NCBI GenBank assembly: GCA_963969495.1 | Contig: OZ018322.1 | Span: 160,232,848-160,296,847, forward strand | Length of the DNA: 64,000 bases | Reading direction: 5' to 3' | Source: Ceratothoa steindachneri | Lineage: Eukaryota; Arthropoda; Malacostraca; Isopoda; Cymothoidae | Part shown: positions 10,575 to 23,719 of the stretch, piece after piece | Layout: every line of letters starts with the position of its first letter | Position numbering within the stretch: position 1 is the first letter of the stretch | The notes under the pieces: model-generated | Seen by the model: only the letters and a program-made list of their open reading frames with translations | The model's database searches: none | Told to the model about the DNA's origin: nothing | Program-made: the position numbers and the translations under genes

Positions 10575-11815
10575 GTAAACACTTGTTCGTAAACAATTGT
10601 TCAAAACATTTATTCGAAATTCAATTATTCTATTGTAAAATTGTTCGAATTAGCACCTATTCAAAATAAAAGTTTTTAGAAATACAGAATACTAAAACAA
10701 AATATTAAAATAGTTTATTCCGAAAGCAGTTAAGTAGCGTGCAAGTAATCCCCCACTGAAACATATTTATTAAATGAAACCAATAAATTTTTAAGTCTTT
10801 CAAATATTTGAAATGAAAGATTTTCGAAGCTTTAATCTAATGTCATTGTATGTCTTACACCCAGATAGGAAGGCTGACACCTACATAAAAATGTTTGCTG
10901 AAATTAGTCCTCAAGTCAATTTAAATGTTAGGTCAATAAAGTCAGATTTTGAATTGTCATTAATAACCGATGTTCAATAAGAATTCAGCACAGCTGCGCC
11001 CTATGAATGTCTTTTTCAATTACAGCAAGGCGTATTTCGAAAGATGTGAATGTGGTCTCAAAGTCAACTATAACACCGATATTGAATTTGTATTAAACAT
11101 TTGAATGTATATAGCCGTTGCCTTTGTTCCCGATGATGAAATAATCGAATCATTTGCGACTTTATTAGGTTCAAATATATATCCTGCGATAACGAATCCA
11201 CCTGTTGATTATTTTGAAAATCTATGGCTAGGGCGTCCTTCAAGGCGTCAAAGACGCACACCAAGGTTCGAAATACGTAAAGTTCTTGTTTTAAGAGAGT
11301 CAAAAATGTTTACTTATAACTAATAACGTCGTAGAAGTGTGGCACAGGGCTTTTTTACAGCAGGTGTCATCTCATCATCTAAAAATTAGGAAATCTTTAG
11401 AAGCCCTTAAAATAGAACAAGACTTACAAGAAATAAATATTGCAAAGGTAATTTCAGGATGTAAAAAAAAGAGTTTAAAGAAATATCTAGACGTTAACGA
11501 AAGACTTAAAAAATTAGTGGCATCATTTAACAAATATGTTTCAATCGTTGATTACTTGAACACTCTAGCTTATAATTCAAGTTTATACGAACGTTAATTT
11601 AAACTTTTTAATGATATGTGAATAAAATTACTTAATTAACGGCTTAAAATATTTTTTAATTGTTTCGGAATAAACTGTTTTAACATTTTGTAATTATTTC
11701 TAAATAAAGTATTGTGCATTTCAAATAGTTGCCAATTCGAACAATTTTACAATCGAATAATTGCATTTCGAATAAGTGTTTTGGAACAACTGCTTCCAAA
11801 CAATTTTCATTAAAT
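10575..11815 (+). mobile_element. MULE-type DNA transposon with long terminal inverted repeats
   Basis: The left end (about 10579-10730) and the reverse complement of the right end (about 11660-11815) match imperfectly over some 150 bp. Shared blocks are 'gtaaaattgttcgaatt', 'cacttattcgaa' or 'catttattcgaa', 'tgcaattattc' or 'ttcaattattc', and 'agtttattccgaaa'. Long TIRs of this size are characteristic of Mutator-like elements, and the interior encodes a Mutator-like transposase remnant. Target duplications could not be fixed by eye. Confidence 0.8.
10850..11597 (+). pseudogene. MULE transposase remnant
   Basis: Pieces of a Mutator-like transposase in order. 'RKADTYIKMFAEISPQV' and 'SIKSDFELSLI' near 10875-10965 include the D-F-E motif of the DDE domain. 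'PYECLFQLQQGVFRK' near 10998-11043 stands where a C-x-x-H pair normally lies. 'AVAFVPDDEIIESF' and 'YFENLWLGRPSRRQRRTPRF' at 11115-11270 match the segment after the DDE core. 'HHLKIRKSLEALKIEQDLQE' then 'LKKYLDVNERLKKLVASF' at 11350-11540 is the usual C-terminal helical region, and the frame closes at 11597. At least one frameshift and several stops break the gene. The usual RTNN-E-x-W-H motif is lost in a damaged stretch around 11310-11345. Confidence 0.8.
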
Positions 11816-11907
11816 CTAACGAGTCAGACAGTCCATCAATGTTCTCCATCATATTCCTGCCATGGTTTCCAATTCATCAATCCGTTACTAGTATTTAGAA
11901 AATTTAA

Positions 11908-14290
11908 ACACTAGAAAGACCACACTTTTTAACTACATCTAAGCACCGAGGGGCGTGAATTGACGCAAAAAGATTTTTTTAAATTTTGATAGAGAAAAAA
12001 AGAAAGCTGTAGAAAAACATTTATTTAAGGAATAAAATAAACATATTTTCTGGATATTTAGATAATGCCATTCATTGTTTGCCTTAAAGAAAAAGAAAAG
12101 TAGTCTTTATACATATATCTCCAATAAATGAGATTCAAAATCTATGAACAACATTCCTCACAAAATCTTATTGCACACTTGCCACATAATGTTATTTTAC
12201 AGACTCCACACATTTCTATGGTTCTTTTTCGACACTTAGCACTGGTATATGTACGGCTAAATATATTTGGATGAGTACTAGTGTCATCAACTGGCAATTT
12301 CCCAGTATTTGAGCGACTATGCGGAGAATCACCACAAATCTCTTTGTCAACATTTTGAACATATTCCCTCCGGCTAATCTCTTATTTACAAACACTTTTG
12401 TATATTACCCAACTGTTTATAAGATCCAAAGCCAAAATATTTTAAAAAATCATGCATAGGCCATCGCCCGCTACCAGCTCTTACCGAATAATGCCTTGTC
12501 CTTTGATCAATCACATCCATTCTTACCTTATTTTTGTTATAAAAAGTATGGTTTCGGGGGTTATTTTCAAAAGGAATTGCTACATTATGATGAAATGTAC
12601 TAAAAATAACCACGGACTTTAATCTTTTTCACTGGTATGATGTTAGTGTGACCGTAGGCTTCTCTATAGATTGCAAAACCAGAGCTTCATGGATTGGTTT
12701 TACCTTTCTTACTTGCCAGCTGCAAGGGTAGACCTAAAAAAGTAAAATAATTATCACAAGTGACATTGTATCCTTTTTTAATAGAGAACTCATCAGGTTT
12801 AGGACTCCACTATTAGGCACACCAACATGATTACTTCTTCCATCATATCTTCCCGTTTCTGGAGATCCCTTTGAACAAATACTTGTTTTCAACATGGACG
12901 GCCATCTAGAACTTCAAGCCAAATTTGTCTGGTTTATTTGCATATACTGTAGGAATTTGCAACATGTTTTGCCTGGTAACAATTGTTAATCAACTTTCAT
13001 ATATTCAGCAGGAATAAATGCTTTCTGACAGTTTGGAATAAATGGATCCCATATTAGTGATGCTAAACTAAACGTATCTTGAACCCGATTCCTTTACCTC
13101 TGACATTTTTTACCAATCGGATATATATCATTATTTGTAGAAATCTATTGAGGGGCATAGTTTTACTGAACAAAAGGCATCCCCAAGAGTAATTACACAA
13201 ACTTTTGAAAGGAAAATTTCCTTCCCCAATAACGCCACGAAAAATTATAAGACGAATAAATTTTTCTAATTCATCTAAACTAACAGACGAGTTTTTGTTG
13301 CCAGAAACTCTTTGACCCTCATCAATTGTACAGTTCTGAATCTTTCTAAGTATTGGCTCATTGAACAAAATTCTAAAGGAAGAAAGAGGTTTATCTATGA
13401 TCATTCGTGTTGAAGCGTATGTGGTAGGACCCGACTAAAATTTTAGCATATTATGTTGCGGGAAACGGCCAAATACATGCTAGGATGGAACATCCAACTG
13501 CCAAGAAGAACCATCGTTACCTTTCGAATATTGAGAAACATTTTCTATGCTATCATTGCTGCTACGTTGTTCATTGCTGAGAAATACTCGTACAGTACAT
13601 ATGTTGTTTGATTCTTCATCACAAGAATCAGATGAGGGAGATGAGGATTCATCAATAATATTATATTTATTTTCTGAAAGCACGTGATCAGTTCCGGGAA
13701 AGCTCGGTATCAGATGAATCACATGGTATATTTCTAAGCTGTTCTAATATTTGTTCATTAGTTTGTTTTTTAGCCATATAAAATACTATGGAGGATTTTT
13801 TAAAACTAAATTTTCTTACAAATTGATTATAAAAACTAAAAACTAAAAAAAATGTTAAATAGTTATTCATTTATATAACAAATAATAATTTATAGCTTTA
13901 CACATGAATAATAAATGTACAACATTGTCTAAATACACAACGGATTCGTCTCAATAATGGCAAATGACCAAATTATGAAAGGCACTGAGCGAAACTTAGA
14001 GCTCAAAACAAGCGTTTCCTGACATGTTTATACGTGAAAGCGTGGACAAATAACGACAACTAAACATGCGTCAATTGACGTGGCCAGGCCTTGTAGATAG
14101 TAGGAGATTTTATTTTTATCGGTTGCTACAATCTACATATAATAAATACATAGTGTGTATAGTCACTATAGAAACAGTCAAAGTGATATATCCTGAATTA
14201 AAAAACAATAAATGTTTATAAATTATGATCATTTCAAAGATGAAAATGCGTCAAATGACTCCGTTTATCCTTTTATTATTTTAAATAAAT
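11908..14290 (-). mobile_element. piggyBac-type DNA transposon (degenerate)
   Basis: The left boundary is suggested by TTAA at 11904-11907 followed by 'acactagaaagacc', which resembles the CCCTAGAAAGA start of piggyBac ends. Subterminal 'gtgaattgacgcaaaaag' (near 11957) and 'atgcgtcaattgacgtgg' (near 14068), plus 'atgcgtcaaatgac' (near 14249), resemble the TGCGTNAA-TTGACGCA motifs inside piggyBac ends. No clean right end with TTAA was found, so the right limit is approximate. Confidence 0.65.
12142..13777 (-). pseudogene. piggyBac transposase, broken
   Basis: Minus-strand gene starting at an ATG at 13777 ('MAKKQTNEQILEQL') and ending at a TAG at 12142-12144. The acidic N-terminus includes 'SSSPSSDSCDEES' (near 13640) after a frameshift at about 13690. 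The DDE_Tnp_1_7 core region has 'LSSFRILFNEPILRKIQN' and 'LDELEKFIRLIIFRGVI' at 13400-13215. The insertion-domain side shows 'STFHHN', 'YNKNKVRMDVIDQRTRHYSV' and 'GRWPMHDF' at 12613-12440. The Cys-rich C-terminus reads C-x8-C-G-V-C-x4-C-G-K-C-x4-F-C-x2-C near 12240-12150, the RING-like DNA-binding domain of piggyBac. Length and order are normal, but several frameshifts and stops prevent function. Confidence 0.85.
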
Positions 14291-15080
14291 AACATTAATA
14301 TTGCCCAAATGATAGACTTCTAGATGATTGAATACTAAGTTACATATGCATAATGGGGTTTTGATATCTTAATTTATGCGTTTTAAAACAGGCGATAATT
14401 TCACTAGTATGTAGTATCTTGGATTGAGTTGAATATGACCTATGCCTTTCCAAAGACCTTTGTTAATTCATCTTTCAAAAATTTAGTAGGATATTCTGAT
14501 AATAATATGTAAAAGGTATACTTAACTTTATCAAGATTGATGGCTCACGATTGAGAAGATTTAAGGTCGTTTGAAGAAAGTTGAAGATTATAAATCGAAG
14601 CGCTTTCACAACTATTCTAAATTTTATTTCCCGTAAAGTTAATTTATTGTACAAATAAACTAATACCAACAAATAATAAAATGCTGAGAGAGCGTCTTCT
14701 CCCATAGCCGGTTTGCCATTAAAAAAAACCATTGATTACTCCTGTTGGTCAGAAGGCCATTTTTACAGCCAAACATTGTGCATTGAGAATATCACTCAAT
14801 CTAAGGAATGTTTACCGAGGCCGACTCCAAATGATATACAGCTTTAAAATTTACCAACTATCCGGTACTATAACTAAAATAGAGATGAGAAAAGATACTA
14901 GAGACTTTCAAACTCCTGCAAGTCTAATTAGCCTACATCGCCAAAAGTTGCTCTAACGTTATATTCTGCTTTTATAGAATTATATTTTCCAACTTTATTC
15001 AGTAGGCTCATCATTTTCAGTTTTGAATACAAAGCCCCAAATATTTAAGTACTAATAAAAAATTGGCTGTAAAAATGTCA
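14291..15080. other. No recognisable gene
   Basis: AT-rich. Open stretches at 14475-14732 (minus) and 14732-14956 (plus) carry no motif and look like chance frames. Confidence 0.4.
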
Positions 15081-15084
15081 AACT

Positions 15085-15310
15085 AAAGCTACTTACAACA
15101 TCTCCAAGCAATTCATTCCAAGAATCAACGACTTTATTAAAGAAATAATATCTCATCAACTCCACCTTACCCCTATATTTTTTCGACAGTTACTTTTTGT
15201 CCTATCCTCAATCTCCACCTCGAAAGTCTCCATATGTCTACTTTATTAATCACCTGAAACATTTTAAAAAGTAGAATCATATCACTCCTTAAACACGCCA
15301 TTCGAAATAA
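15085..15310 (-). pseudogene. LINE reverse transcriptase C-terminal tail
   Basis: On the minus strand the pieces 'RSDMILLFKMFQVINKVD', then a TR-like 'RIGQKVTVEKI', then 'FLE' and 'WNELLGD' after small frame changes match the tail common to CR1/RTE-type LINE proteins. That pattern is R-x-x-R-G-D-L-I-x-x-Y-K-x-L, then F-F-x-x-R-V-V-x-x-W-N-x-L-P. Only this roughly 70-residue end is present, flanked by unrelated sequence. Confidence 0.6.
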
Positions 15311-15479
15311 AAGGTGTTAAGTGCCCTTTACCTATCTAAAATAAAAGTGTTTTAGAAGTGATAATTTTTGTTGCGCTTCATTGTAACTGCCTCCAGATTA
15401 TTATATTCTGCCTGTGATCAGGGTGACATGCATGAATACAATATACCAGGTGAGCTCGTGTTATGTAGCTTGAAAATAA

Positions 15480-15930
15480 CTTCCTTAATTTTATAAATAT
15501 CATTTTATAATTATCATGAGGGGCATGGGCTAGAAATCGATATTTAGTTGTTGAAGGAAAGGGCACACCTTAGAAAATTCATCTTGCTTATCAAGTTCGA
15601 GGTTATTACATTCCAATCGATCTCTGGAAAGTATACTACTGTGAGTATCATTTTGATTTTCCCAAGATATTCTTCAAGGTGGAAGGGGAACATAACCACC
15701 TAGAATTATATTCCCAAGAAAAGAATTCATTTCACCCGTGCTGATGCTCTTTTCGTCAATTTGGTTCCGTTGGGCGGCATATATATTGGAAAAAGTTACG
15801 AGCAGATTTATGACTTCATCGTGATCTGTCATCATCGGTTTCCATTCATTGAAACATGTTGCAATTACGTCTGTTTTACGCCAGTTGTTGCCCGATGTCC
15901 AATATACAATAATACACAAGATTATCTCGG
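15480..15930 (-). pseudogene. Second piggyBac-like transposase fragment (PGBD type)
   Basis: Minus-strand reading contains 'EMNSFLGNIILGGYVPLPP' at 15735-15680. This is the E-x2-x-F-L-G-I-x2-x-x-G-Y-x-x-L-P motif at the start of the piggyBac catalytic domain. 'ILSRDRLECNNLELDKQDEF' follows near 15635-15575, and an S-K-V-x-P-L-x-x-x-L-N-like 'VCPFLQQLNIDF' near 15565-15530. It belongs to a lineage different from the 12142-13777 gene and is broken at both ends. Confidence 0.6.
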
Positions 15931-17956
15931 CTGTGCTTTATAAATAAAGATGTACACAAAAGCGTATTTTTTAAACTTGCACCTCGAATAAAAGACCTTT
16001 TTTTACCTCGCAAAATAACCTTTCTGTGACAGCTAAAGTGAAATTGTTTATTACTAGTAACCCTATTCCCACACTTAACACAGCCCACCTCTTTCTGTAT
16101 CAATTATGTACAAAAAGAAGGTTAATAAACTTTTATTTTTCTTCACACAAAAAGGTTAGAAGCGAACGTTAAAAAACAAACTCGACACTTCATTTCCATA
16201 ATACGAAACGACATTTTATTGAAGTAAATTGGGGCAAAGAATCCCAAATTCATGTTAAAACGTGCGAGAGACCGTAATTAGGTGAGACTCAGCATTTTAA
16301 GACGTGGAAGAATTCCTGCGGAAAATAGAGCTGAAAAATTGTCTTTTGGGGACGTTATAGACTGTGAGTAACCCTCCTTCCCTACAAAAATTACCCCTAG
16401 AGGACTATTATAACGAAACGAAAAAGTATTATATGATTTATTATCCCAAACTGCCTGTGCTCCTCTTATTCAAAACTACTAGAATAAATCTAAATATCTT
16501 AAAAGCTTGTTTAATGAAGTTAATTTGGTTTATTCCAAAAAATATAGCCTTTAGTGAACTAATGTTTTTAAAGGTTTATTGAAGGTTTCAATTAAAATCC
16601 TTCAGGGCTTATAATAGAAAATTATATTTTCCATTCACTGGGAAAATTAAAATTTCTCCAAGTGTATTTGTGAGTATACTCTTAAAAACTTATTCTCTCT
16701 CAATAGTTTGAGCCAGGTAATCAAGGTCCAGTAAACAGGTGAACGCAATTCTACTTTGTTTTCTCATCAGAGATAAATTTTGACTTTTTCTAAACGTAAT
16801 TTTAAGCGGATTTCGAATTTATAGTACATTTCAGTGTATCTTATATCATTTTACCATAAGTTACTTGCTATTTTCATTTAATACTGTAGGTAGCTATATG
16901 CATAAGCAAACGTAGGATGGTGAGTTTTGGGGTTGATGGTCAATTATTTTGTAATTTACCGTTTATGTGGCACTCATAAATAGACAGTGACATTTGAAGT
17001 AAAGAATACCCAAATAAGGTCAGTTTTTTACCTGCCATGTTAATTTTGCACTGGTTACCAAAACATTTTATTGGTGAAACTTAAAACATTGGAAACCAAA
17101 CACAGCACACCTAAAAATTCTGAGATATGGCCTTCCTTTGTGCTCCATTTATGATTTATCTCAGTAAAATATCCAGCCTTATCCTGCAAGCATTCTTTCC
17201 TTCAAGGAAACATTTGCAGTGATGTACCATAGGGCTGATATCTAGATGAAAGCGCTCTTCTTGTTTAGCATACACTGCTTCCAGGTTTTTCATCAAAAAC
17301 GTACAAAGGTGAATTAAGGAAATTCACTTGGAAAGAATCCTCCATACTATACGAGTAGCATTATGAGATGGCAATACTTTTTTAGCGATATTTTTAATAT
17401 CTTGAATCCACTTGTTTCAAGAGAACATTTAGCAAAGCAACCCAAATGAATACTAGCTCCAGATTATCAAAAGGTGTGTGATGTTTTAATCTTTTAAGAG
17501 TCCCTTAATCTCTGGACCGATGAAGACTCTTTCCTTCAGTTTTTCTTAACTAAACCTCGAAAATTTATGTACAACGTATTAAAAACCATTTGGTGGAGTG
17601 ACAAGAAGTTTATTATCGATGTTTAAAATTCATGGCTCGTATGTTTATCGCAAATTCCTGCTTGATTGCGTAATGTATTTACTCATTACACTTTACCAAT
17701 TGCTTAGAATAGAGTAACGTGTAGTGTGTTATGAACACTGACTACATTCCAATCAACATACTAATGACCTTTAAGTACCCACACAAATTCCAATATTCTT
17801 CTTGGTATTTTCTGACATCTACGTAAACGAAATATCTGACAGGCGCAGATGGTTAATTTTCCACATTTTGCATCAACGTCCCCTTTAGGCTTGTTTGAAT
17901 GAATCGCTGAATAAAAGGAAGTAAGTACGTTCTAGCTTTTGTCAGTGTCAAAGATA
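15931..17956. other. No recognisable gene
   Basis: AT-rich, with scattered short frames. An 82-codon minus-strand frame starts at 18196 and ends in the (GA)n run near 17950, and it lacks motifs. The minus strand around 17120-17340 reads for a while without many stops, but I could not place it. Confidence 0.35.
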
Positions 17957-17975
17957 CAGAGAGAGAGAGAGAGAC
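17957..17975 (+). repeat. (GA)n microsatellite
   Basis: A short run of about nine GA dinucleotides ending in 'gacggg'. Confidence 0.9.
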
Positions 17976-20900
17976 GGGAAGGACGGAAAGAACTCACTAT
18001 TGGCTTCTTTTTGAGGTAACATCCGTTTGATAACACGCCATATGGCGAGCCTATTTATAACAACGAGAGGCTCTGCGAGATGGCGTGAAGGTCCTAAATG
18101 ACTCCCTACGCCCCTATATAGATAAAGTAAAATCCACTTATGGCGCCTCGGGAAAATTAACTTCCGGCGAAGTACTTCCTTGATCCCTACTTTCAAGGCT
18201 AGCAGTGGTAGTTAGAAGGCAGGTTGTATTCTCCTTCATACCTTTAAGTAGGCCGAGTAGTAATCAGCCAAGTGCAAAGACAACCGTGCTGTTGAATAGC
18301 AATCGAGCTCGATGTTCATACCCTCTTCTCCTCCTGAGCTCTTTCTCTCTGGTACAGAAATCCTCGGGCGGCTGATCCATCCGGAATGAAAGTTTCCCTT
18401 TTGTGGACCGTGTATGTATGTGTGTACATACTCAGAGCTCCTGCTGGATTCTGACGTGTGTAAACCCTTTGGTCATTTAGTATTTTTGTATTTCTATGTT
18501 GCATTCATTATTTTATTTTTGTTTGCAGAGTAGTAAAGAAAATTCTGTTTCCCCAAGTTCGATATACAGCACCTTCTAGTTAGTTGATTTAATTCGGCCA
18601 AGGAAAAATAGTCACTCTTACTCGATTAAGTCCAACTCACGTTTAAAGTGCCTTATTCAGGGCAAGACTAATCGCAGAGTGTCCCGCGGTCTTGCCACGT
18701 TCCCTTCTGAGTCAAAGGAAGCAAGCGGATGTTAGGAAATTTAACCTCAGCTACGAGAATTAGAATATCAATCAAACACTTAATCAATCTTTTTTACAGA
18801 TGTGGTGTAGGTGTAAGAACAAGTCAATGGCGCCTCCAAAAGTAAAGGTCATCAGAGATAAATTTTGAAAAATGGAGAAAGAAGTCATGACTAGGCAGTC
18901 TCGATCTCAATGGGCTTCCAATTTCACTTGGTTTCATATAAAAATAACACCTATACGGCGACTATCGTTGGTGCCTAAAGTCTTTTTCCCGGTTGATCTT
19001 CTAAAGGCATTAATCAAAAACTTGTAGAAGAATCAGGCATGAAGAAAACGGAAATATGCACATTCTGTCGGTCGTGTGATTTCATTTTCGTTACAGTTGG
19101 TCTTAGATAGTCATTCCCAATCTCTATGGTTTTGTTAAACAAGGATTTAGATGACCTTGTCTTTTTCGTCTCTTTTTTTTCTGATATTTGGTTAATTCAT
19201 CTGAAAACGAAACACAATGGAAGAGAGTCTTTGCGCGTTGCCTTGCTTATGGAGTCAAACTAATCCCCAAGAAATGAGCTTTAGGTTCGAGGGGCTTAAA
19301 TTACTACATTGTCTTCTAACTGAAGAGGCCATACAAGATTGCGATCGTGGATTACTTTCCCTGACTGTGGGCGTATTTAGTTTGTTGGTTTTACATACTT
19401 GGGAACTATTCTACCATTATCTACTTTGAGTGCTTCTTGCCTTACCGTTCGCAAACTAAGACTAGTGATTAGATCTCTTGTGGACAAGTTCTTTATGGCG
19501 ATTCTCTTTAACTTACTTTTACCACTCTACACCTACTAAAATCTCCATACAATAAATCTAATTAAATTTGAGGTGGAACTTACGTCACACATAAATAACC
19601 TGCTTCCCATCTGCTCCAGAAACTTCAGGTCGATGAAAAAGTTCAGGTACCAAAAATAATTTAGAACATGTTCGCATGTGTTCTTGTAGAGCCTAAAACT
19701 ACTCTTAAATTATAGAAAGCAATTTCATGGGTTTTGGTTTAAAATATGGATTTAAAATTCTTTCAATGCCAAGTTACCCCACACTCCAGGGTTTGAAATT
19801 GCAGGCTATTCGTATAATCTCGCTTTTTTAAATATTAAGGCGAACTTAATCAGCCAGCAAGCGCGAATGCTATTCCACTTTTTTTCAAAACAAAGTATTC
19901 TACCATATGTATACAAGATCAATGACACTCTTAATTCACACAATGGAACACCAATGATATCTAAATATTCAGACAGATGAAATCATACAAATATACATCT
20001 CCAGAGGTTCTCCTAAAAACATCAAAACATTCATCGTAAATGACACTTAAAGGAAACAGAAGGATTGAGGAGATACTAGCAAACATCATCTATCTCTCTT
20101 TTAACAGAATTCTTTAAATCATTTTAACTTTTAATGTCCCACCTTGTTTAACACGTTTTTGTTGATGTTTATTAGTGTGAATATATGTATAATACCTATA
20201 TTTGTATTTATATAGATAGTTTAAACTAAATTATTTTTGAGGAAAAAGCCGATTTTTCGCAGTAAGAAGGGAAAATATATCAAATTTATAGAATTACAGA
20301 GACGACTTTTCATTTTTTATCACAGAATCGGCAGAGAATTTTTTTTTCTTTCGCTCCAAAATTAGCCTTTTTCCGTCAATAAAATTTTGGAAGCCTCCAT
20401 AAGGCAGCCATTTTGAGGCGAAGTGTGAAAAACAGGAAATCAATCAAAATTTATGTGGAAATTACTAAGGATTATTTCATTTATGACTGCAATGCAGACT
20501 CGTTTGTTATAATCATTAACAGCAAGTTAAACATCTAATAGCATTCTTTTTATCTCCGTTCGAATAGTGTGTGATGTAATAAAGAAATCTTTTATGTTTT
20601 TTGGGGCCAAATTTGTACCATTAGAGGTCTATCACAGTGATTTCTACAATCTAATGATATATCTCATTTGCAAGATACCAGCATAATAGCATCATTTAAA
20701 TAATTTCCATATTCCACTCTCTAATTAATGGGTTGATAATTCTCTTTAAAAAAATCATTCTCTATATATTAATTTATTAGTTTCTCCATAATCCGTTGTT
20801 TATCAACTTGTCTCCTTTTAATCCATTTACTCTGGTTGACCTGTTTTATTTCAATAATTAAAATTATGCCATTTCTTTCGAGGGATGAATTCTCTGTCCT

Positions 20901-23456
20901 ATTAGTGAAAATTCTCAAGTAAACTCATTAAGCATATTAACAAATTTAATTTAGGAAAAAATTGATTTTAAGGGAAAGAAATCCATTAAATATGACTGTA
21001 TCTATATATATATATATGCAAATCGCTTACCGCATAAAAGCTCTCTCAATAGAAAGAAAGGCGACCTAGTTTATTGTCCTTACGGCCAAGTATATTGCAA
21101 TGATTTGCTACATTCTCGCTGGTAAAATTTTAGACATTTAAGTCGTGCTATAGTTCTTTACTTCCTATGTACATTTCTTTATTTCGAATGTTTGCCGAAA
21201 ATAATAAATGCCTGCGGATATGGCTTGTAATTTGCCTTACGAAGACGTAGGCTTTCATCGCAGATTCTTGTTTTGAGCGGAATATTTTCAAGCTACATAA
21301 AGAGAAATGTTGGGGCCTGCAAAAAGAATTCTCAACTCTTTTCAGATAGCAGGTATCTAGTCTTTTGTTACCGTGAGGTTTGGTAGACCTAAGATGGCAA
21401 GGAAAAAAGAAAAGGTAAATATTCATCCAACTAGCGTTATTTGTTTTGTTTACTTAGATATTTGGTTAGCTGTTGGTTCGGTTGTATTATTATATCTGCT
21501 CCACTAACGATTTACACATATTTATGATGGTAATTGGCTTCACTCAAGCTGTAAAATGCAAAAGTCATTAAGAATGAACGGGGCAAATAGGCAAACTTCG
21601 ATCCTATCCCGGGCTATCTTAATTAACTCTTACTATTAACTTTGAATCCCACGCGGAAATTCCTGGTCAAGTGTCATTTATCTGGCGTCCGTGCAGACTT
21701 GGAAAATAGGATACACATTTGGTACTCCGCAATTCTGTTAACCTTTTCGCCATCGGAACGATCCATAATGACCATCGATGAGCTCTTTCGTCGCTGAGTT
21801 TGCTCTCGTTTAACGACTTCAGCACGACCATTAAATTTAACAAAAAGAAAATAGCGCCATAACTATGAACACGTCTTTCCAACCCATTTCCATACAATTA
21901 GCGATTTTCAATTACTAAATTTCATGAGTTAGGTATTTATCATAAATTTGAAACAACACATGACACTCAAAATCTGAAATACGTAAATTTTCAATATTTA
22001 CATATGCACACCATAATAAGGAGGTGTTCTCTTCAATTTAAAGCTGATAAAATGGTAGTATAACAGTAATAGATATGATTTCGAAATAATTCTCATGATT
22101 AAATAATGATTATAATTATAATTGTAATTTAAGCGGGTTTTTTTAAATTTTTCTGAAATTATAAGATGATCGATTCCTCCAAAAATCTTAATCAAATAAA
22201 TTATTTAGAATATGAGGAGAGATTCTGACGTCACCTCGAGAATCATAGATGATTAAACGAATTAGGAAGTAGGATTCGAGGAATAGGTTATGAAATATTT
22301 ATTGATACTAATACGATGATAAGGCTTTGTTCGTTATTTAGCACACTTGATTAAGTTCGAGTTTATACCTTTTGATTATTTGCCGTAATTTACAAACAAG
22401 TTTCCTAGGTTTGAGGTTCCAAACATCTCAAGCGATGAAATCTTTTGCTATCAGGATTTTTACCACCCTTGAGGTTTCCGCCTCACGTGATATTTATCCG
22501 TACTCTCCCTTCCTATTTCAGTCAACCTCTTCATACCATCCTCAAGGAGATAACCGATATTTCCATGAAATTTCTTTTTCTTATCTCAAAACTTCCTTGA
22601 CTCTTTGTATACCTCTAGAAATATTAATGAAGACCTAAAAAGCCAAATCGTATTTGGTATCACATCCAGTATTCATACATTCTAATTTGCCTTATGTTAT
22701 CTCTTTTTGATTTTATTAATTTTATTTATCTATTGTTTATCTGATTTATATGTTAATTCTCTCGATACATGCGTCAATTTTATCTTTTTGGATGTTAAGA
22801 TTCTCAATTTTCTACGTTTATAGATTTTAATGTTTATATGTTAATTTAGGTAATCAAGAGGGGCGGGGAATTTAGTATTACTATTATTATATTTCCAACT
22901 AATCGAGAAAACGAAGCCCCATGAGGGAATCTACACCAGGATAAGCTCTTGATAGCTAAGTTTATAAGAGGTTGTCTTTGCTGTTGATGGCAGTGATTGC
23001 CACTCCCGCTTCATGGGAAAATTGGCCAGCAGCTATAAACTTGTAGAGAAGAAACATAATCGAGTAGTTAAAAGGGGTGAAATGTTTTCAGACATTACAT
23101 CTCATTGCACTATCCATGATCATAAGAAGAATTTTCAAGGCAACAGAAGAGGCACAAAATATAGCTCCGCTAAAAATGTAAATATCTTGACGAAAGTGTA
23201 ACTCGAAACCCCCCAAGTACCGTCGGTGGTCCTGTCTTCCTGTATATGTTGTCTTAATTAAGCTGTCATTTGCTCTTCTTGATCTTGTTGAGTTTCAATG
23301 TTTCTTACTCTCAATTTTAAAATTCATGTTACTTGTCTTATAGGGTTGATTCACATCCACCTGCTCTCTCTTGTACTACAAAAGTATTTAGTTAGAAATA
23401 AAATATGACTAAACGATGTGGTAGTAGATTATTACCAGCAAATCTGTCTTTTTCTC

Positions 23457-23460
<4 letters not shown>
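17976..23460. other. Long stretch without recognisable genes
   Basis: I read both strands and found no transposase, RT, capsid or host-type motif. Open stretches up to 92 codons (for example 21148-21426 minus) have no domain features. 20200-22200 is very AT-rich with a short TA run near 21002-21017. This is either ancient decayed repeat or intergenic/intronic DNA. If a host gene contributes small exons here, I cannot see it. Confidence 0.4.

Positions 23461-23491
<31 letters not shown>
23461..23491. repeat. (TA)n microsatellite
   Basis: A pure TA run of about 15 units, one of three within 1 kb. Confidence 0.95.
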
Positions 23492-23492
<1 letters not shown>

Positions 23493-23719
23493 TTAAAACA
23501 CAATTTAATTTTTTCCTGCGGGACATTGCATTCAAATATATATATTTACGATTGTAGAGGCTCTTCTCATTAAAGAGATAGCCCCCAAACTTAAAACCCA
23601 ACACAGCAGTTCCGAGCGAGTACTTCACCTTTTCGGCTAAAGGAACATAGTAATCCGACTTTGACTTATAAAAGCACCAAAGAATGAAAATCTATTAAAT
23701 TCATCGCTGATCACGACCA

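Noticed and set aside
17120..17340. Minus-strand coding remnant
   Set aside because: Reads open for a while but contains no motif I can assign to any family. Kept as unassigned sequence.
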